From positions 8,370,001-8,434,000 of the forward strand of contig OZ240210.1 in the NCBI GenBank assembly GCA_965197495.1: a stretch of 64,000 bases of DNA. The letters run 5' to 3'. Both the position numbers and the translations under genes were made by a program. Shown here piece after piece: positions 1 to 7,826 of the stretch (its first letter is position 1; every line of letters begins with the position of its first letter). The DNA is from SMYC01 sp965197495. GTDB lineage: Bacteria > Acidobacteriota > Vicinamibacteria > Marinacidobacterales > SMYC01. The notes beneath the pieces are model-generated. The model was not told the DNA's origin. It worked only from the letters and a program-made list of their open reading frames with translations, and searched no databases.

Positions 1-1063
1 TCATGGCCAATTTGCAGCACCGTTTCAACGACCTCGAGTTCTTCGATTGGAAGCGCGTCAGCGAGCGGCCCTTTCTCGCTTTCGGGCAGGAAGTGCGTTC
101 GCACTTTCTCGGTCACTTGGGACTCGTGAATATCGCCTCGCCCTTCTGGCCTTGGTATTGGGGTCCGACTATCCGATCTATTCCCAAGACGATCGCCCCA
201 ATGACGAAGCGCTTCGCCACGCTCGCGCCCAGGGCGGCATGACGAGCTATATGCATCCCGTCTCGGTTCCGGATCCTTTTACGGATGAAACGACGCTCCG
301 TTCGATCCCCTTGAACCTCATCCCCGATGCCGTTCTAGGCGAACTCGACGCTCTGGAGGTCGCTTGTCTTTGGACGAGCGAGCTCGGCACGGCCGACCTC
401 TGGTACCGCTTTCTCAATATCGGCGTGCCCATTGCCGCATCGGCTGGAACGGACTCCTTTGCGGATTACTATCGAAGCATGGCCGTGGGATCGACCCGGC
501 TCTATGTGAAGCTCGAGGGCCCCTTTCACATGGAGAGCTATCTCAACGGGCTCAAAGCCGGGCGGAGCTTTTTGAGCACCGGGCCGCTTCTGGAGTTCCA
601 TGTAGAGGGGCGCGAGGCGGGGGAAGTCCTTTCTCTCGACCAAGGCAGGCGCGTTTCCTGGGAGCTTCAGCTCTCTTCGCCCTTCGCCGTTCTGGATGTC
701 GAAATCCTCGTCAATGGAGAAATCGTTTGGCGCGGCACGGGGCTCGAAGCTTCGGGCCGGAAGAGCTTCGAAGGCACGCTGAGCCTACCGAATGGAGGCT
801 GGATTGCGGCGCGTGCCCATGGCGGACCCAACGTCTGGCCGGCGATGAACGGCTATCCTTTCGCGCATACCTCGCCCATATGGATTGGAGCGCGGGGAAG
901 CACCGACCCGGATGCCGCGCATGAGGCGGCGCGCGATCTCTTGCGAGCTCTGAACGTGGCCGATGAACGTCTCGCTGCAGGATATGGGACGGCGCCCATA
1001 CCTAAGCTCGAGTCGCGTTTTGCGGAGGCGAGACGCCGGCTCGAAGCCATCGAGCAAAGGTGA
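1..1063 (+). pseudogene. CehA/McbA-type PHP metallohydrolase, 5' cut by window edge, frameshifted
   Basis: The C-terminal part of a CehA/McbA family protein, a PHP-fold metal-dependent hydrolase. Reading frame 3 encodes GQEVRSHFLGHLGLVNI and then SPFWPWYWGP; frame 2 continues with DYPIYSQDDRPNDEALRHAR, GGMTSYMHP and a long C-terminal region ending at 1063. The two halves join near base 167, where one base appears to be missing (GGTCCGACTAT should read Gly-Pro-Asp-Tyr). The family resemblance is by recognition of these motifs; the metal-binding N-terminus lies left of the window. Either a true frameshift mutation or a sequencing error. A short second copy of the SPFWPW segment follows at 1112-1180, which favours real decay of a duplicated gene. 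Confidence 0.6.
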
Positions 1064-1111
1064 GGCGTCTTGAAACGATTCTTTTGCGGAATCGACCCAA
1101 CTGGACCAGAA

Positions 1112-1180
1112 AATATCAGCTCGCCCTTCTGGCCTTGGCCTTGGTATTGGGGCCCGGGCTATCCGGTCTATTCCCAAGAG
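1112..1180 (+). repeat. Degenerate second copy of a CehA gene segment
   Basis: Bases 1112-1180 repeat bases 128-189 almost word for word (cgcccttctggcc, ttggtattgggg, ctattcccaag) and encode NISSPFWPWPWYWGPGYPVYSQE. The copy has an extra in-frame ccttgg unit and lacks the missing base of the first copy. Sequence on both sides is unrelated to the hydrolase, so this is a relic of a second CehA gene or of a partial duplication, placed directly behind the first gene's stop codon. Confidence 0.6.
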
Positions 1181-1262
1181 ATTCGTTTGAGGAATGGACC
1201 CAACCGGTCGCCGCTTGGCCCTCTCAACAGGCGATACCGACAAAAGACTCCAGGACGCGAGG

Positions 1263-3011
1263 TCAGGGTCTTCGAATCATTCCGGCGGCCCGCAGGCTTC
1301 GACGCACCGCACGGAAAACATCCTCGAAGGGCGGCAGCACCGCCATCTGTGAGCCGAGCCGGGTGGTCCACAGCTTTTTGTACCGCGCTTCCTTCTTCTC
1401 GAACTCCTCGCCCATCGTGTCTCGGCTGCGGCCGCGGAACTCGAGCTTGCTCTCGATCTCGGCCATGAGCATGGTCAGATCGATATGCTCTTCGGAGGTC
1501 AGGTACCAGAGGTCGTAGAGATCTCGCGGCTCGTTGCGAGCTCGGTCAGTGACCGCCGCGACCTTCTCGACGCCAATCTCCTCGAGAGAGTAGACGTGGA
1601 TCTTGCTGTCCTCGGCCAGGTCAGCGTACTCGTCGTAGCCGCGCAGGACAACGCGTTCTTCGAACGGCAAGACGAAGCGCTCGCTGATCGTGATGTCCAC
1701 TTTGATCTCCCTTGGGGCGGCCGCGGGGAGCGGCCCTTCATAGGTAAGGTAGAGCGTGTGGGTGTTCTGATGCTTCTTGCGATCGTCTCGTGCGTAACGA
1801 AACGGAATACCCGAAGCGCTCCACACCCGGGCGTAGACGTCGAGCTCCGCCACAAGGATGACTGCGGCAGAGGAATTGGGAACGAGCTCCCGAATCGTCT
1901 GGAGCGCGGTTCTCGCTTGCTCGGTCTCGCCGAGGCGAATGTGCATCTGGGCGAGCCGCAATCGAGCCGATATCATATCCGGCCGCCTCTGGACGATGTC
2001 TTGGACGACGGCGATCGCTTCACGGAACCGCTCAGTAGCTTCCGTCTGTTCTCCGCGCAGACGGTGTAGGTTCGCCATGATCTGAAGTGCTTCTGGGTTC
2101 TTTGGGTTCTTCCTCAGTAGATGGTTCAGCGCTTTTTCGCAGCGGTCGAAGTCCTCGTCCGCGAAGCTGTAAGCAGCGATGCGCTGCCAGGCGGGGCGGA
2201 AATTAGGGGCCTCTTCGACGAGGCGGTCGAGCTTGTTGTTAGCCTCCTCCGTTCTCCCGAGAAGGCGATAGAAATCCACGACGCGGATCTGGGCTTCGGA
2301 GCGAGTAGGCGCCACTTCGGCAACCTGATCGAACTCCGATTCCGCTTTCTCGAACTCACGTGTCATTAGATAGAACGTTCCGAGCGCGAGGTGCGCATCC
2401 GGTGAGTCCGGCTCCCGTCTCGCAGCTTCCTGGAACGCGGCCTCGGCCTCGGCGCTCTCCTGTTTTCGGATATGGAGCACCGCGCGCGCCACATGGTACC
2501 GGGCCCGCCCTTCGTGCTCGTCCCGGGCCCTATCGAGTCGCAGCATGGCCCGGTCGATCTCTCCGGGTGTGGCGGCCGTGTTGGCGAAGATCGTGAGAGC
2601 ATCCAGGTTCCCGGGTCCTTTTTCGAGGACGGCGCCCGCTTCCTCCCGGGCCTCTTTGCTCTGACCCGAGTAGAGATAAAGCGTGGCAAGCTTTACACGT
2701 ATGTCGGTGTCATCGGGAACGATCTTCGCGGCGCGCTGAAGGTAGTGGAAGGCGGGCTCGAGCTGACCGGTGTCGTAGAGCGTGACGGCGAGGCGCTGGG
2801 TGGCGATGGGATCGTCTTCATCGAACGCTATGACATTCAGAAACTCGATGATCGCTTCTTGTCGCTTGCCCTCCGCCAGATATTCTTCCCCGCGTTTCAA
2901 GTGGCGTGCTTTCTTTTCATCGCTGGAGTTGGCCGAGCTCGAGATCGAGATGGCGAGGATAACGAGGAGCCCTCGCATGGAATGAATGCACTTGAGAAAC
3001 TTCGAGAACAT
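1263..3011 (-). CDS. TPR protein fused in frame to the C-terminal half of an AbiEii-type toxin
   Basis: 582 residues. Residues 1-30 look like a signal peptide or membrane anchor (MRGLLVILAISISSSA). Residues about 35-385 are tandem TPR units (for example EEYLAEGKRQEAIIEFLNV, ALGTFYLMTREFEKAESEF). From about residue 390 the protein changes character: GIPFRYARDDRKKHQNTHTL, an EIKVDIT strand and RDLYDLWYLT are hallmarks of the C-terminal half of AbiEii/AbiGii nucleotidyltransferase toxins of type IV toxin-antitoxin systems. The nucleotidyltransferase active-site segment (G-G/S, D-x-D) is missing and no AbiEi antitoxin is nearby. A GGGAGG Shine-Dalgarno lies about 8 bases before the ATG. I infer a deletion that joined two genes in frame near base 1840; an assembly chimera is the alternative. 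Confidence 0.7.
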   Translation of the reverse strand: MFSKFLKCIHSMRGLLVILAISISSSANSSDEKKARHLKRGEEYLAEGKRQEAIIEFLNVIAFDEDDPIATQRLAVTLYDTGQLEPAFHYLQRAAKIVPDDTDIRVKLATLYLYSGQSKEAREEAGAVLEKGPGNLDALTIFANTAATPGEIDRAMLRLDRARDEHEGRARYHVARAVLHIRKQESAEAEAAFQEAARREPDSPDAHLALGTFYLMTREFEKAESEFDQVAEVAPTRSEAQIRVVDFYRLLGRTEEANNKLDRLVEEAPNFRPAWQRIAAYSFADEDFDRCEKALNHLLRKNPKNPEALQIMANLHRLRGEQTEATERFREAIAVVQDIVQRRPDMISARLRLAQMHIRLGETEQARTALQTIRELVPNSSAAVILVAELDVYARVWSASGIPFRYARDDRKKHQNTHTLYLTYEGPLPAAAPREIKVDITISERFVLPFEERVVLRGYDEYADLAEDSKIHVYSLEEIGVEKVAAVTDRARNEPRDLYDLWYLTSEEHIDLTMLMAEIESKLEFRGRSRDTMGEEFEKKEARYKKLWTTRLGSQMAVLPPFEDVFRAVRRSLRAAGMIRRP

Positions 3012-3186
3012 GCCACGTGCCTCCCATGTTGGGAATGAAACGGCTGGTGTATAAATAGTAGGAAATTTTATGCCTGTCTATCAAGCGGGCGGCTGCCTCG
3101 TGTAATAAGAGAGGTCGCACCCCTCCCGAGCCCGCGGCCTGCGTCCATTTGTTCCCGCTCCCGCGGACAGCGATAATGGCGGAGAA

Positions 3187-4392
3187 ATGACTAAGAATAT
3201 TTTCGTCGCCGCCCTCGCTCTGCTCGCTCTCGGTACGAGCGCTTACGCGCAAACGCCCGCGGACGATCGTCCCGTCAACTGGAAAGACCTTCCTGCGCCG
3301 TTCCACACAGAATCCGTGCGCAATCGCTCGGAGGTCGTCTCGCGGCCGGAAGGTGCCGAGCTGCGCCTGCCCGCGGGGTTCGAGGTCGAGGAGTACATGA
3401 GCGGATTCACCCGTCCGAGGTTCATGATGCACGGGGACTCCGGTGAGATTTTGTTGACCGACAGCGGCTCCCGCGATCAGCCGGAGGGTGCCGTCTACGT
3501 GTTGAAGGACGGGTCGAAGACTCGGATCCTCGACGGCCTGCACCGGCCTTACGGGATGGCGCTCCACGACGGGTGGCTCTATGTGGGGGAGCCGGAATCA
3601 GTGAAGCGGTATCGCTACGACTCGGCCGCGATGAAGGTTGCGGGTCGCGGAGAGGAGATCATCTCGCTCGAAGGGCACGGCCGTGGCCACTGGACGCGCA
3701 CGTTGCTCTTCAACGAGGACCGGTCGAAGCTCTATCTTACGGTCGGGTCCGGCTCGAATATCGATCAGAACGAAGACCCGATCCGAGCCGCTCTCCACCG
3801 CTACAACCCAGACGGCAGTGGCCACGAGACGGTGGCGACTGGGCTTCGCAACACCATCGGCCTCCGCTGGTATCCCGGAACCGACGATCTCTGGGCGGCG
3901 GTTCAGGAGCGCGACGCCCTCGGTGATGATCTCGTTCCGGACTACGTCGTGAATATCCACGAGGGCGGCTTCTACGGGTGGCCGAATGCCTATATCGGGC
4001 CGCACCGCGAGCCGCGACACGAGGACATCGATCCCGCCCAGGTCGCGAGCACGCTTTACCCTGATGTGCTGCTCGGCGCTCACGTGGCGGTGCTCGACAT
4101 CCTTTTCTACACCGGTGACCAATTCCAGGAGAAATATCGCGGCGGGATGTTTCTCGCCTTCCACGGCTCGTGGAATCGCGCCGAGCGCATCGGCTATGAA
4201 GTGGCCTTCATCCCTTTCGCCGATGGCAAGCCCGTCTCGGGTCCTGAAGATTTTCTCGGTGGCTGGATGCTCGATCCGACGAAACGTGAAGTCTGGGGAA
4301 GGCCCGTGGGCCTTTTGCAGCTTCCCGATGGCTCGCTGCTCGTCACCGACGATGGCGGCAGAAAGATCTGGCGCGTTACTTACGGGGGTTGA
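3187..4392 (+). CDS. PQQ-dependent sugar dehydrogenase / sorbosone dehydrogenase-type beta-propeller
   Basis: 401 residues with a clear Sec signal peptide (MTKNIFVAALALLALGTSAYAQ). The body matches the glucose/sorbosone dehydrogenase propeller family: GFTRPRFMMHGDSGEILLTD near the start, LHRPYGMALHDGWLYVGEP, HWTRTLLFNEDRSKLYLTVG, an H-E-x-x-D-P-like NEDPIRAALHRYNPDG and a closing PVGLLQLPDGSLLVTDDGG strand. Members oxidise sugars or related alcohols in the periplasm with PQQ; the substrate cannot be told from sequence. It is divergent from the TPR-AbiEii gene with 175 bases between them, which must hold both promoters. It is complete and undamaged, unlike most of its neighbours. Confidence 0.85.
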   Translation: MTKNIFVAALALLALGTSAYAQTPADDRPVNWKDLPAPFHTESVRNRSEVVSRPEGAELRLPAGFEVEEYMSGFTRPRFMMHGDSGEILLTDSGSRDQPEGAVYVLKDGSKTRILDGLHRPYGMALHDGWLYVGEPESVKRYRYDSAAMKVAGRGEEIISLEGHGRGHWTRTLLFNEDRSKLYLTVGSGSNIDQNEDPIRAALHRYNPDGSGHETVATGLRNTIGLRWYPGTDDLWAAVQERDALGDDLVPDYVVNIHEGGFYGWPNAYIGPHREPRHEDIDPAQVASTLYPDVLLGAHVAVLDILFYTGDQFQEKYRGGMFLAFHGSWNRAERIGYEVAFIPFADGKPVSGPEDFLGGWMLDPTKREVWGRPVGLLQLPDGSLLVTDDGGRKIWRVTYGG

Positions 4393-4406
4393 GCGCGCTC
4401 CATGAC

Positions 4407-4520
4407 TCAGTTCGATGGCGGCGCTAGCTTCTGAAGCACCTGATCGATCGTGAAGCTCGCCGGGGTCTGCCGTGGCGGAAACTCTTGGAACGTCTGGGTG
4501 ACCACAGTGGAGGTGAGTTT
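4407..4520 (-). pseudogene. C-terminal scrap of an arylsulfatase
   Basis: The minus strand encodes KLTSTVVTQTFQEFPPRQTP followed by ASFTIDQVLQKL and a stop. A tail of the form F-x-E-F-P-P-R-Q-x-P-A-S-F-x-I-D is typical of secreted arylsulfatases. The reading frame upstream runs at once into an unrelated gene on the other strand, so only about 37 residues survive. The assignment is from memory of the family tail and would need a database search. Confidence 0.4.
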
Positions 4521-4753
4521 TGCTGGAGCTCGAAACACTTTTCTCGATGGCGAGCACGCTCGCCGCTTTTTCGTGGCTCGTCTTGGCGGTGACACCTCTT
4601 CTCTGGTCGTGGCCGGTCCGCCTTGCGCGCGCGGCGGCGCTCGGGCTGTCGATGCTCTACGTCGCTCTCATCGTGAGTTTCTGGTCCGGGGGAGATGGCG
4701 GAAGCTCGGATCGCGCGAGCGGAGTAGTTTTGCGAACTCATACTCACGTCTAG
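4520..4753 (+). pseudogene. Truncated ABA4-like (DUF4281) membrane protein
   Basis: 77 residues beginning LETLFSMASTLAAFSWLVLA with two hydrophobic segments (about residues 10-30 and 38-55) and ending the conserved part at VSFWSGGDGG. The segment order F-S-x-A-S-T-L-A, W-L-x-L, L-x-x-L-Y-V-A-L-I, F-W matches the N-terminus of ABA4-like family proteins, which are about 145 residues with four membrane helices. The second half is missing and the remaining 15 residues look random, so this is a 3'-truncated relic. Function unknown in bacteria. Confidence 0.45.
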
Positions 4754-4880
4754 CGAAGCCGGGAAGACGCGCTCCCATATCTGAGCGAGGAGCAGGCCGC
4801 TTTGGCCCGCCAGCACGTGGAAGCAAGCCAGGAGTTTCGCGAGCAGGGTGGAAAGGTACTGGCAGGCCTTCGAGCCGTAG

Positions 4881-5135
4881 GGCGACACTCAACGGAAGCT
4901 TCAAGGCGGCCTCGCAAGAGGCCGCCAAAAAGAGGGCTTCAAAACGGCGTTCGAGATCGAAATCGTTACCGAGATCGAAGCGCTCCTAGACACGGTCGTC
5001 GACGAGTGGGATTGCGAGGCGATCGAGACCGCCGCGCGTTGTATGGCGATGCGCGTGGCGGCCCAGCTAGTCGCTTCGCCTTTCATCAATCTTTCGCTGG
5101 ATAAAAGCCGGCCCATAGACACGCTCCGCCTCTAA
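4881..5135 (+). other. Unrecognised coding-like remnant
   Basis: An open frame of 84 codons from 4881 to the TAA at 5133-5135 with biased composition (EIEIVTEIEALLDTVVDEWD, then CEAIETAARCMAMRVAAQ) but no usable start codon. It looks like the C-terminus of a broken helical protein. I do not recognise the family. Bases 4754-4880 before it hold nothing I can name. Confidence 0.3.
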
Positions 5136-5152
5136 ACCGTTGTGAGCTTCGC

Positions 5153-5259
5153 ATAATGCCGAGTCCGTGATTATGCCGAGTCGGGTGGTGCGCGTTGGAA
5201 TAATGCGTGGTTGGCGCGGGCTCGATGCGATGGAACAGGAGTTGTACGCGGCATAATCA
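5153..5259. repeat. TTATGCCGAG-type direct and inverted repeats beside recombinase relic
   Basis: The motif taatgccgagtc occurs at 5154-5165 and again (ttatgccgagtc) at 5171-5182 in direct orientation. An inverted partner (gcggcataatc) lies at 5249-5259, just at the stop of the tyrosine recombinase. Arrangement and position suggest the recognition or end sequence of the recombinase-carrying element; this is inference. Confidence 0.45.
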
Positions 5260-5790
5260 GAGCCTCTCCAAGAAGGCGAGTAGCTTGTCGGGTGGGTGGA
5301 ACCGTCCCGGCTTTGTATTGGGAGGTGCGGTTTTTTCGAGCGCGCGCTCCTTGATAGCGAGGTCGGCGTCGAGATAGATCTGAGTGGTCTCGACAGATTC
5401 GTGCCCGAGCCAAAGAGCGATGATACTGCGGTCGATGCCGGCTTCGAGGAGTTGGACGGCGGCTGTGTGACGCAAGACGTGCGGGGATACGTTCTTGTTA
5501 ATGAGAGTCGAGCACTTCTTGCGAGCGGTAGCAGCATGCTTTTTGACGAGCAGTTCGACGGCGTCGCGGCTCAGGGCGGCGCCGCGACAGCTAGGGAACA
5601 AAGGTTCAGATAGCGTTTCTTCTCGCTGTTTGAGCCAGTTCCGGAGAACGGCGACTGTCTTGGAGGATAGAGGTATAGGACGTTGTTTGCGCCCCTTTCC
5701 TCGGCAACGGAGGTGAGCGATGGACTCAAAAGAGATGTCTTCGCATTTCAGGTTGATGAGCTCTGAGACACGGAGCCCGGTTGGCGGAAA
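5257..5790 (-). pseudogene. Tyrosine recombinase/integrase, N-terminus lost
   Basis: The catalytic domain of a phage-type integrase reads from about 5790 down to 5257: TGLRVSELINLKCEDI with the first catalytic Arg, SPHVLRHTAAVQLLEAGID with the H-x-x-R box, LGHESVETTQIYLDAD with the second His and the nucleophilic Tyr. All catalytic residues of this part are present. Everything before TGLR (the DNA-binding domain, roughly 150 residues) is missing; the sequence runs directly into the HNH gene remnant in another frame. The intact 3' end and the nearby repeats suggest one of the recombinases from a tandem-recombinase element. Confidence 0.7.
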
Positions 5791-6413
5791 ATCTTAAATT
5801 GAAAACTTCCGCACGGGCGGGCTGCAGAATGGTTGGGGAACTCTTCGGCGTCTCGGCGGGTGCGGGAGGAGGTGAAGGCGCCGGTGATGTTGATGTTGAC
5901 GTTGAAGGCGCCGGTGACTCCACGTGCACCGGAGGCGCAGGGCGCTTCCGGATCGACGGCTCGAAGACCGGCTTCGGCCTGAAGGCAACAATGTACTCCT
6001 CGGTCTCCCTCCGTTTCATCCCAGCGCAATCCGAGATCAGCTTGTCGACATTGTCCTCGGTAAGGTGGGGCGCCAGAAGGGCCGCGACCGTGAGACTGAT
6101 GCGACTGATGCGACTGATGCGACTCGGCTAGCGCGACAAGTAGCTGCGGGAAACGCCGCGAAACGTTCGCCACATGAATACGTGCCGGCACGGCGCCCTC
6201 GCTCAAGTTGAGGCCGATGATGCAGTATTCGTAGAGGTTTTTGTAACCAAGCTCGAGCGCGGTCTTCCTGCTCGACATCTCGGCAAGATGGGCGATGAGT
6301 TTGGCGATGGTCGTGTTCTCCGCGAGAACCAGCTTCTCGGCAGAGCGATGGAGCTCGTCGTTAGAAAGTCGCTCGAGCTTCGTGGAGTAACTCGTGAACT
6401 GGTCAATCATCAT
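5791..6413 (-). pseudogene. HNH endonuclease-type protein, frameshifted and 3' truncated
   Basis: Starts at ATG 6413 behind GAGGTAGAT. The N-terminus (LERLSNDELHRSAEKLVLAE, LAEMSSRKTALELGYKNLYE, LNLSEGAVPARIHVANVSRR) is the helical region seen in front of HNH nuclease domains in many acidobacterial and myxobacterial proteins. At 6094-6124 a 9-bp tandem repeat is followed by a shift into another frame, which continues with SLTVAALLAPHLTEDNVDKL, MKRRETEEYIVAFRPKPVFE and a Pro/Thr-rich linker. The gene stops near 5791 at ARAEVFNLRFS, before the HNH motif. It is therefore doubly inactivated. The 3' neighbour is an N-terminally truncated recombinase in a different frame. Confidence 0.65.
6094..6124. 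repeat. 9-bp tandem repeat (gactgatgc), about 3.4 copies
   Basis: Three full copies of gactgatgc plus gact, inside the HNH-type relic. Read on the minus strand in the correct frame the unit encodes Ser-Arg-Ile; in the frame used by the upstream half it encodes Ser-His-Gln. The frame change of the gene sits at this repeat, so replication slippage here is a plausible cause. Confidence 0.8.
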
Positions 6414-6736
6414 ATCTACCTCAGTAATGAAGTATACTCCGCGTTTTTTCTACGCTCGCTGAAGGCACGAGAGCATCGACAACAGACCGAATCGAAACGA
6501 AAGTCAAGTTTGCCGATAGGAACGCAGCAGTGGCCTACGCTGCCTACGTGAACACTATTTTCAGACGTGACCGCAACGCGAGCCATTTGGTCCCGCGAAA
6601 CCTGTCAAGCCTTTTTTCGACTTTTTTCTTGCCGCGATCGACGGGGCCTGCTTCCAGCACGGGCCACTCGCGCGATCCGAGCTTCCGCACAATTGTGACG
6701 TGCGCCCATCGTCGAGGAGTCTAGGGCGTTCCTGTT
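6414..6736. other. Intergenic stretch with no recognisable gene
   Basis: I see no open frame with coding character here. It holds the promoter region of the HNH-type relic and low-complexity T-rich DNA (6608-6630). Confidence 0.5.
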
Positions 6737-7110
6737 TCAGCGAGCCACCCCGTAACGACGAGAAGAAGCGCCGCGAGTACCGCTCACGCCTACCAGCAGC
6801 GCACCGGTCGTCGCGATCTGCGCGAGTTTTCGGAACCGTTCTGGATTCGGGTCGCGGCGAAACGCCAAGACCAAGACGCCGAGCATCCCCATCCAAATGC
6901 CGGCGCCCGCAACATGTGCCGCTTGGAGGATGACGGTTGTCGTGCCGAGGGCCATCGCGTGGCCCGTGAGCGGCAAGCTAAAGCAGAGGCCTAACCCCGA
7001 AAGGCTCGTAAGCACCCAACCGAGCTTGGGCGGTATATAGGCCAACGCCAAACTCATGACGGAAGCGACGGCCGCCATGCGCCAGATTAGGAGGCGCCGC
7101 GCGCCGAGTC
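6737..7110 (-). pseudogene. CopD-type copper resistance membrane protein fragment
   Basis: About 110 residues in the minus frame: ARRLLIWRMAAVASVMSLAL, LSLPLTGHAMAL-like helix (CFSLPLTGHAMALG) and LQAAHVAGAGIWMGMLGVLV. The pair GHAxA and H-V-x-G-x-I-W-x-G is the signature of the CopD domain, an inner-membrane copper transporter or sensor. The family is about 300 residues; here both the beginning and the end are missing. The frame opens inside the stop region of the M50 gene, so this is a relic rather than a translated gene. Confidence 0.5.
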
Positions 7111-7114
7111 CAGC

Positions 7115-7807
7115 TCAGCCGCTCGGCTTGGCTCGCAAGAAGCTGCGCATCCCGATCATCAATACGGCCACCGAAATGGCCCCGCAGACGATGCCCCAGA
7201 ACCAATAGGGGAGCAAGAGTGCATCCGCCATCTGGGCGACGTCGGACGGGCCGACCCCGGTCGATTGCGTGAACAGATAGTCGCCGCGCGAGAAGACACT
7301 GAGGCTGAGCTGCACGGCCATGAACGCGAGGATCACCTGCGCCACTCGAGCGCTCGACTTCACCGCCAAGAGCACCGAGCCGGCGCTGAGCGCGCCGACG
7401 AGCAGCCATCCGACGGGGCTCCGTACGACGAGGACGAGCGCCGCGAGGCTCGCGAGCCCAAAGGTCATGAGGCCGACATGAGCGGTTCTAGGTCGCTTGG
7501 CGAGCCAGAAGAACACCGCCGCAAGAAACGCAGGTCCCACCAACCCGCCCGCGGACGTGGCCGCGCGGGCGAGCCGGCTATCGGGGATGCGCAGATAAGC
7601 GACGCCCGAGCCGTCCGCGGACATGACGAGCGATTCGAACGTGCCCCCCATCACGAGAGCGGTCAGCCCGTGGCCCATTTCGTGGGCGTAGGTCGAGAGC
7701 AGCAAAAGCGGATAGGCGACGTAGCGCCCATAGGGCACTAGGTAAAGTCCCACCGTACCGGCGATGACGCCCGCAAAAATCCAGGACGCCCGGTTCTTTT
7801 TCGACAC
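7115..7807 (-). CDS. M50-family integral membrane metalloprotease-like protein
   Basis: 230 residues with five or six hydrophobic segments. Residues about 37-50 read LSTYAHEMGHGLTALVMGG, holding the zinc motif HExxH (HEMGH) inside a membrane helix, as in site-2 protease relatives. This short subfamily (M50B-like) usually lacks PDZ domains. The second motif with the third zinc ligand (N-x-x-P-x-x-x-L-D-G) is not evident; GGLVGPAFLA occupies a similar place without an Asp, so proteolytic activity is uncertain. It stands alone between a molybdoenzyme and a CopD relic. Confidence 0.7.
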   Translation of the reverse strand: MSKKNRASWIFAGVIAGTVGLYLVPYGRYVAYPLLLLSTYAHEMGHGLTALVMGGTFESLVMSADGSGVAYLRIPDSRLARAATSAGGLVGPAFLAAVFFWLAKRPRTAHVGLMTFGLASLAALVLVVRSPVGWLLVGALSAGSVLLAVKSSARVAQVILAFMAVQLSLSVFSRGDYLFTQSTGVGPSDVAQMADALLLPYWFWGIVCGAISVAVLMIGMRSFLRAKPSG

Positions 7808-7826
7808 ACGCGGCGCGCCGCGTCGA

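Noticed and set aside
785..1243. Long minus-strand open frames opposite the CehA gene
   Set aside because: Arg/Pro/Ser-rich shadows of a high-GC coding strand; no family motifs.
6094..6124. CRISPR-like repeat
   Set aside because: Units are 9 bp and directly adjacent without spacers; a coding tandem repeat.
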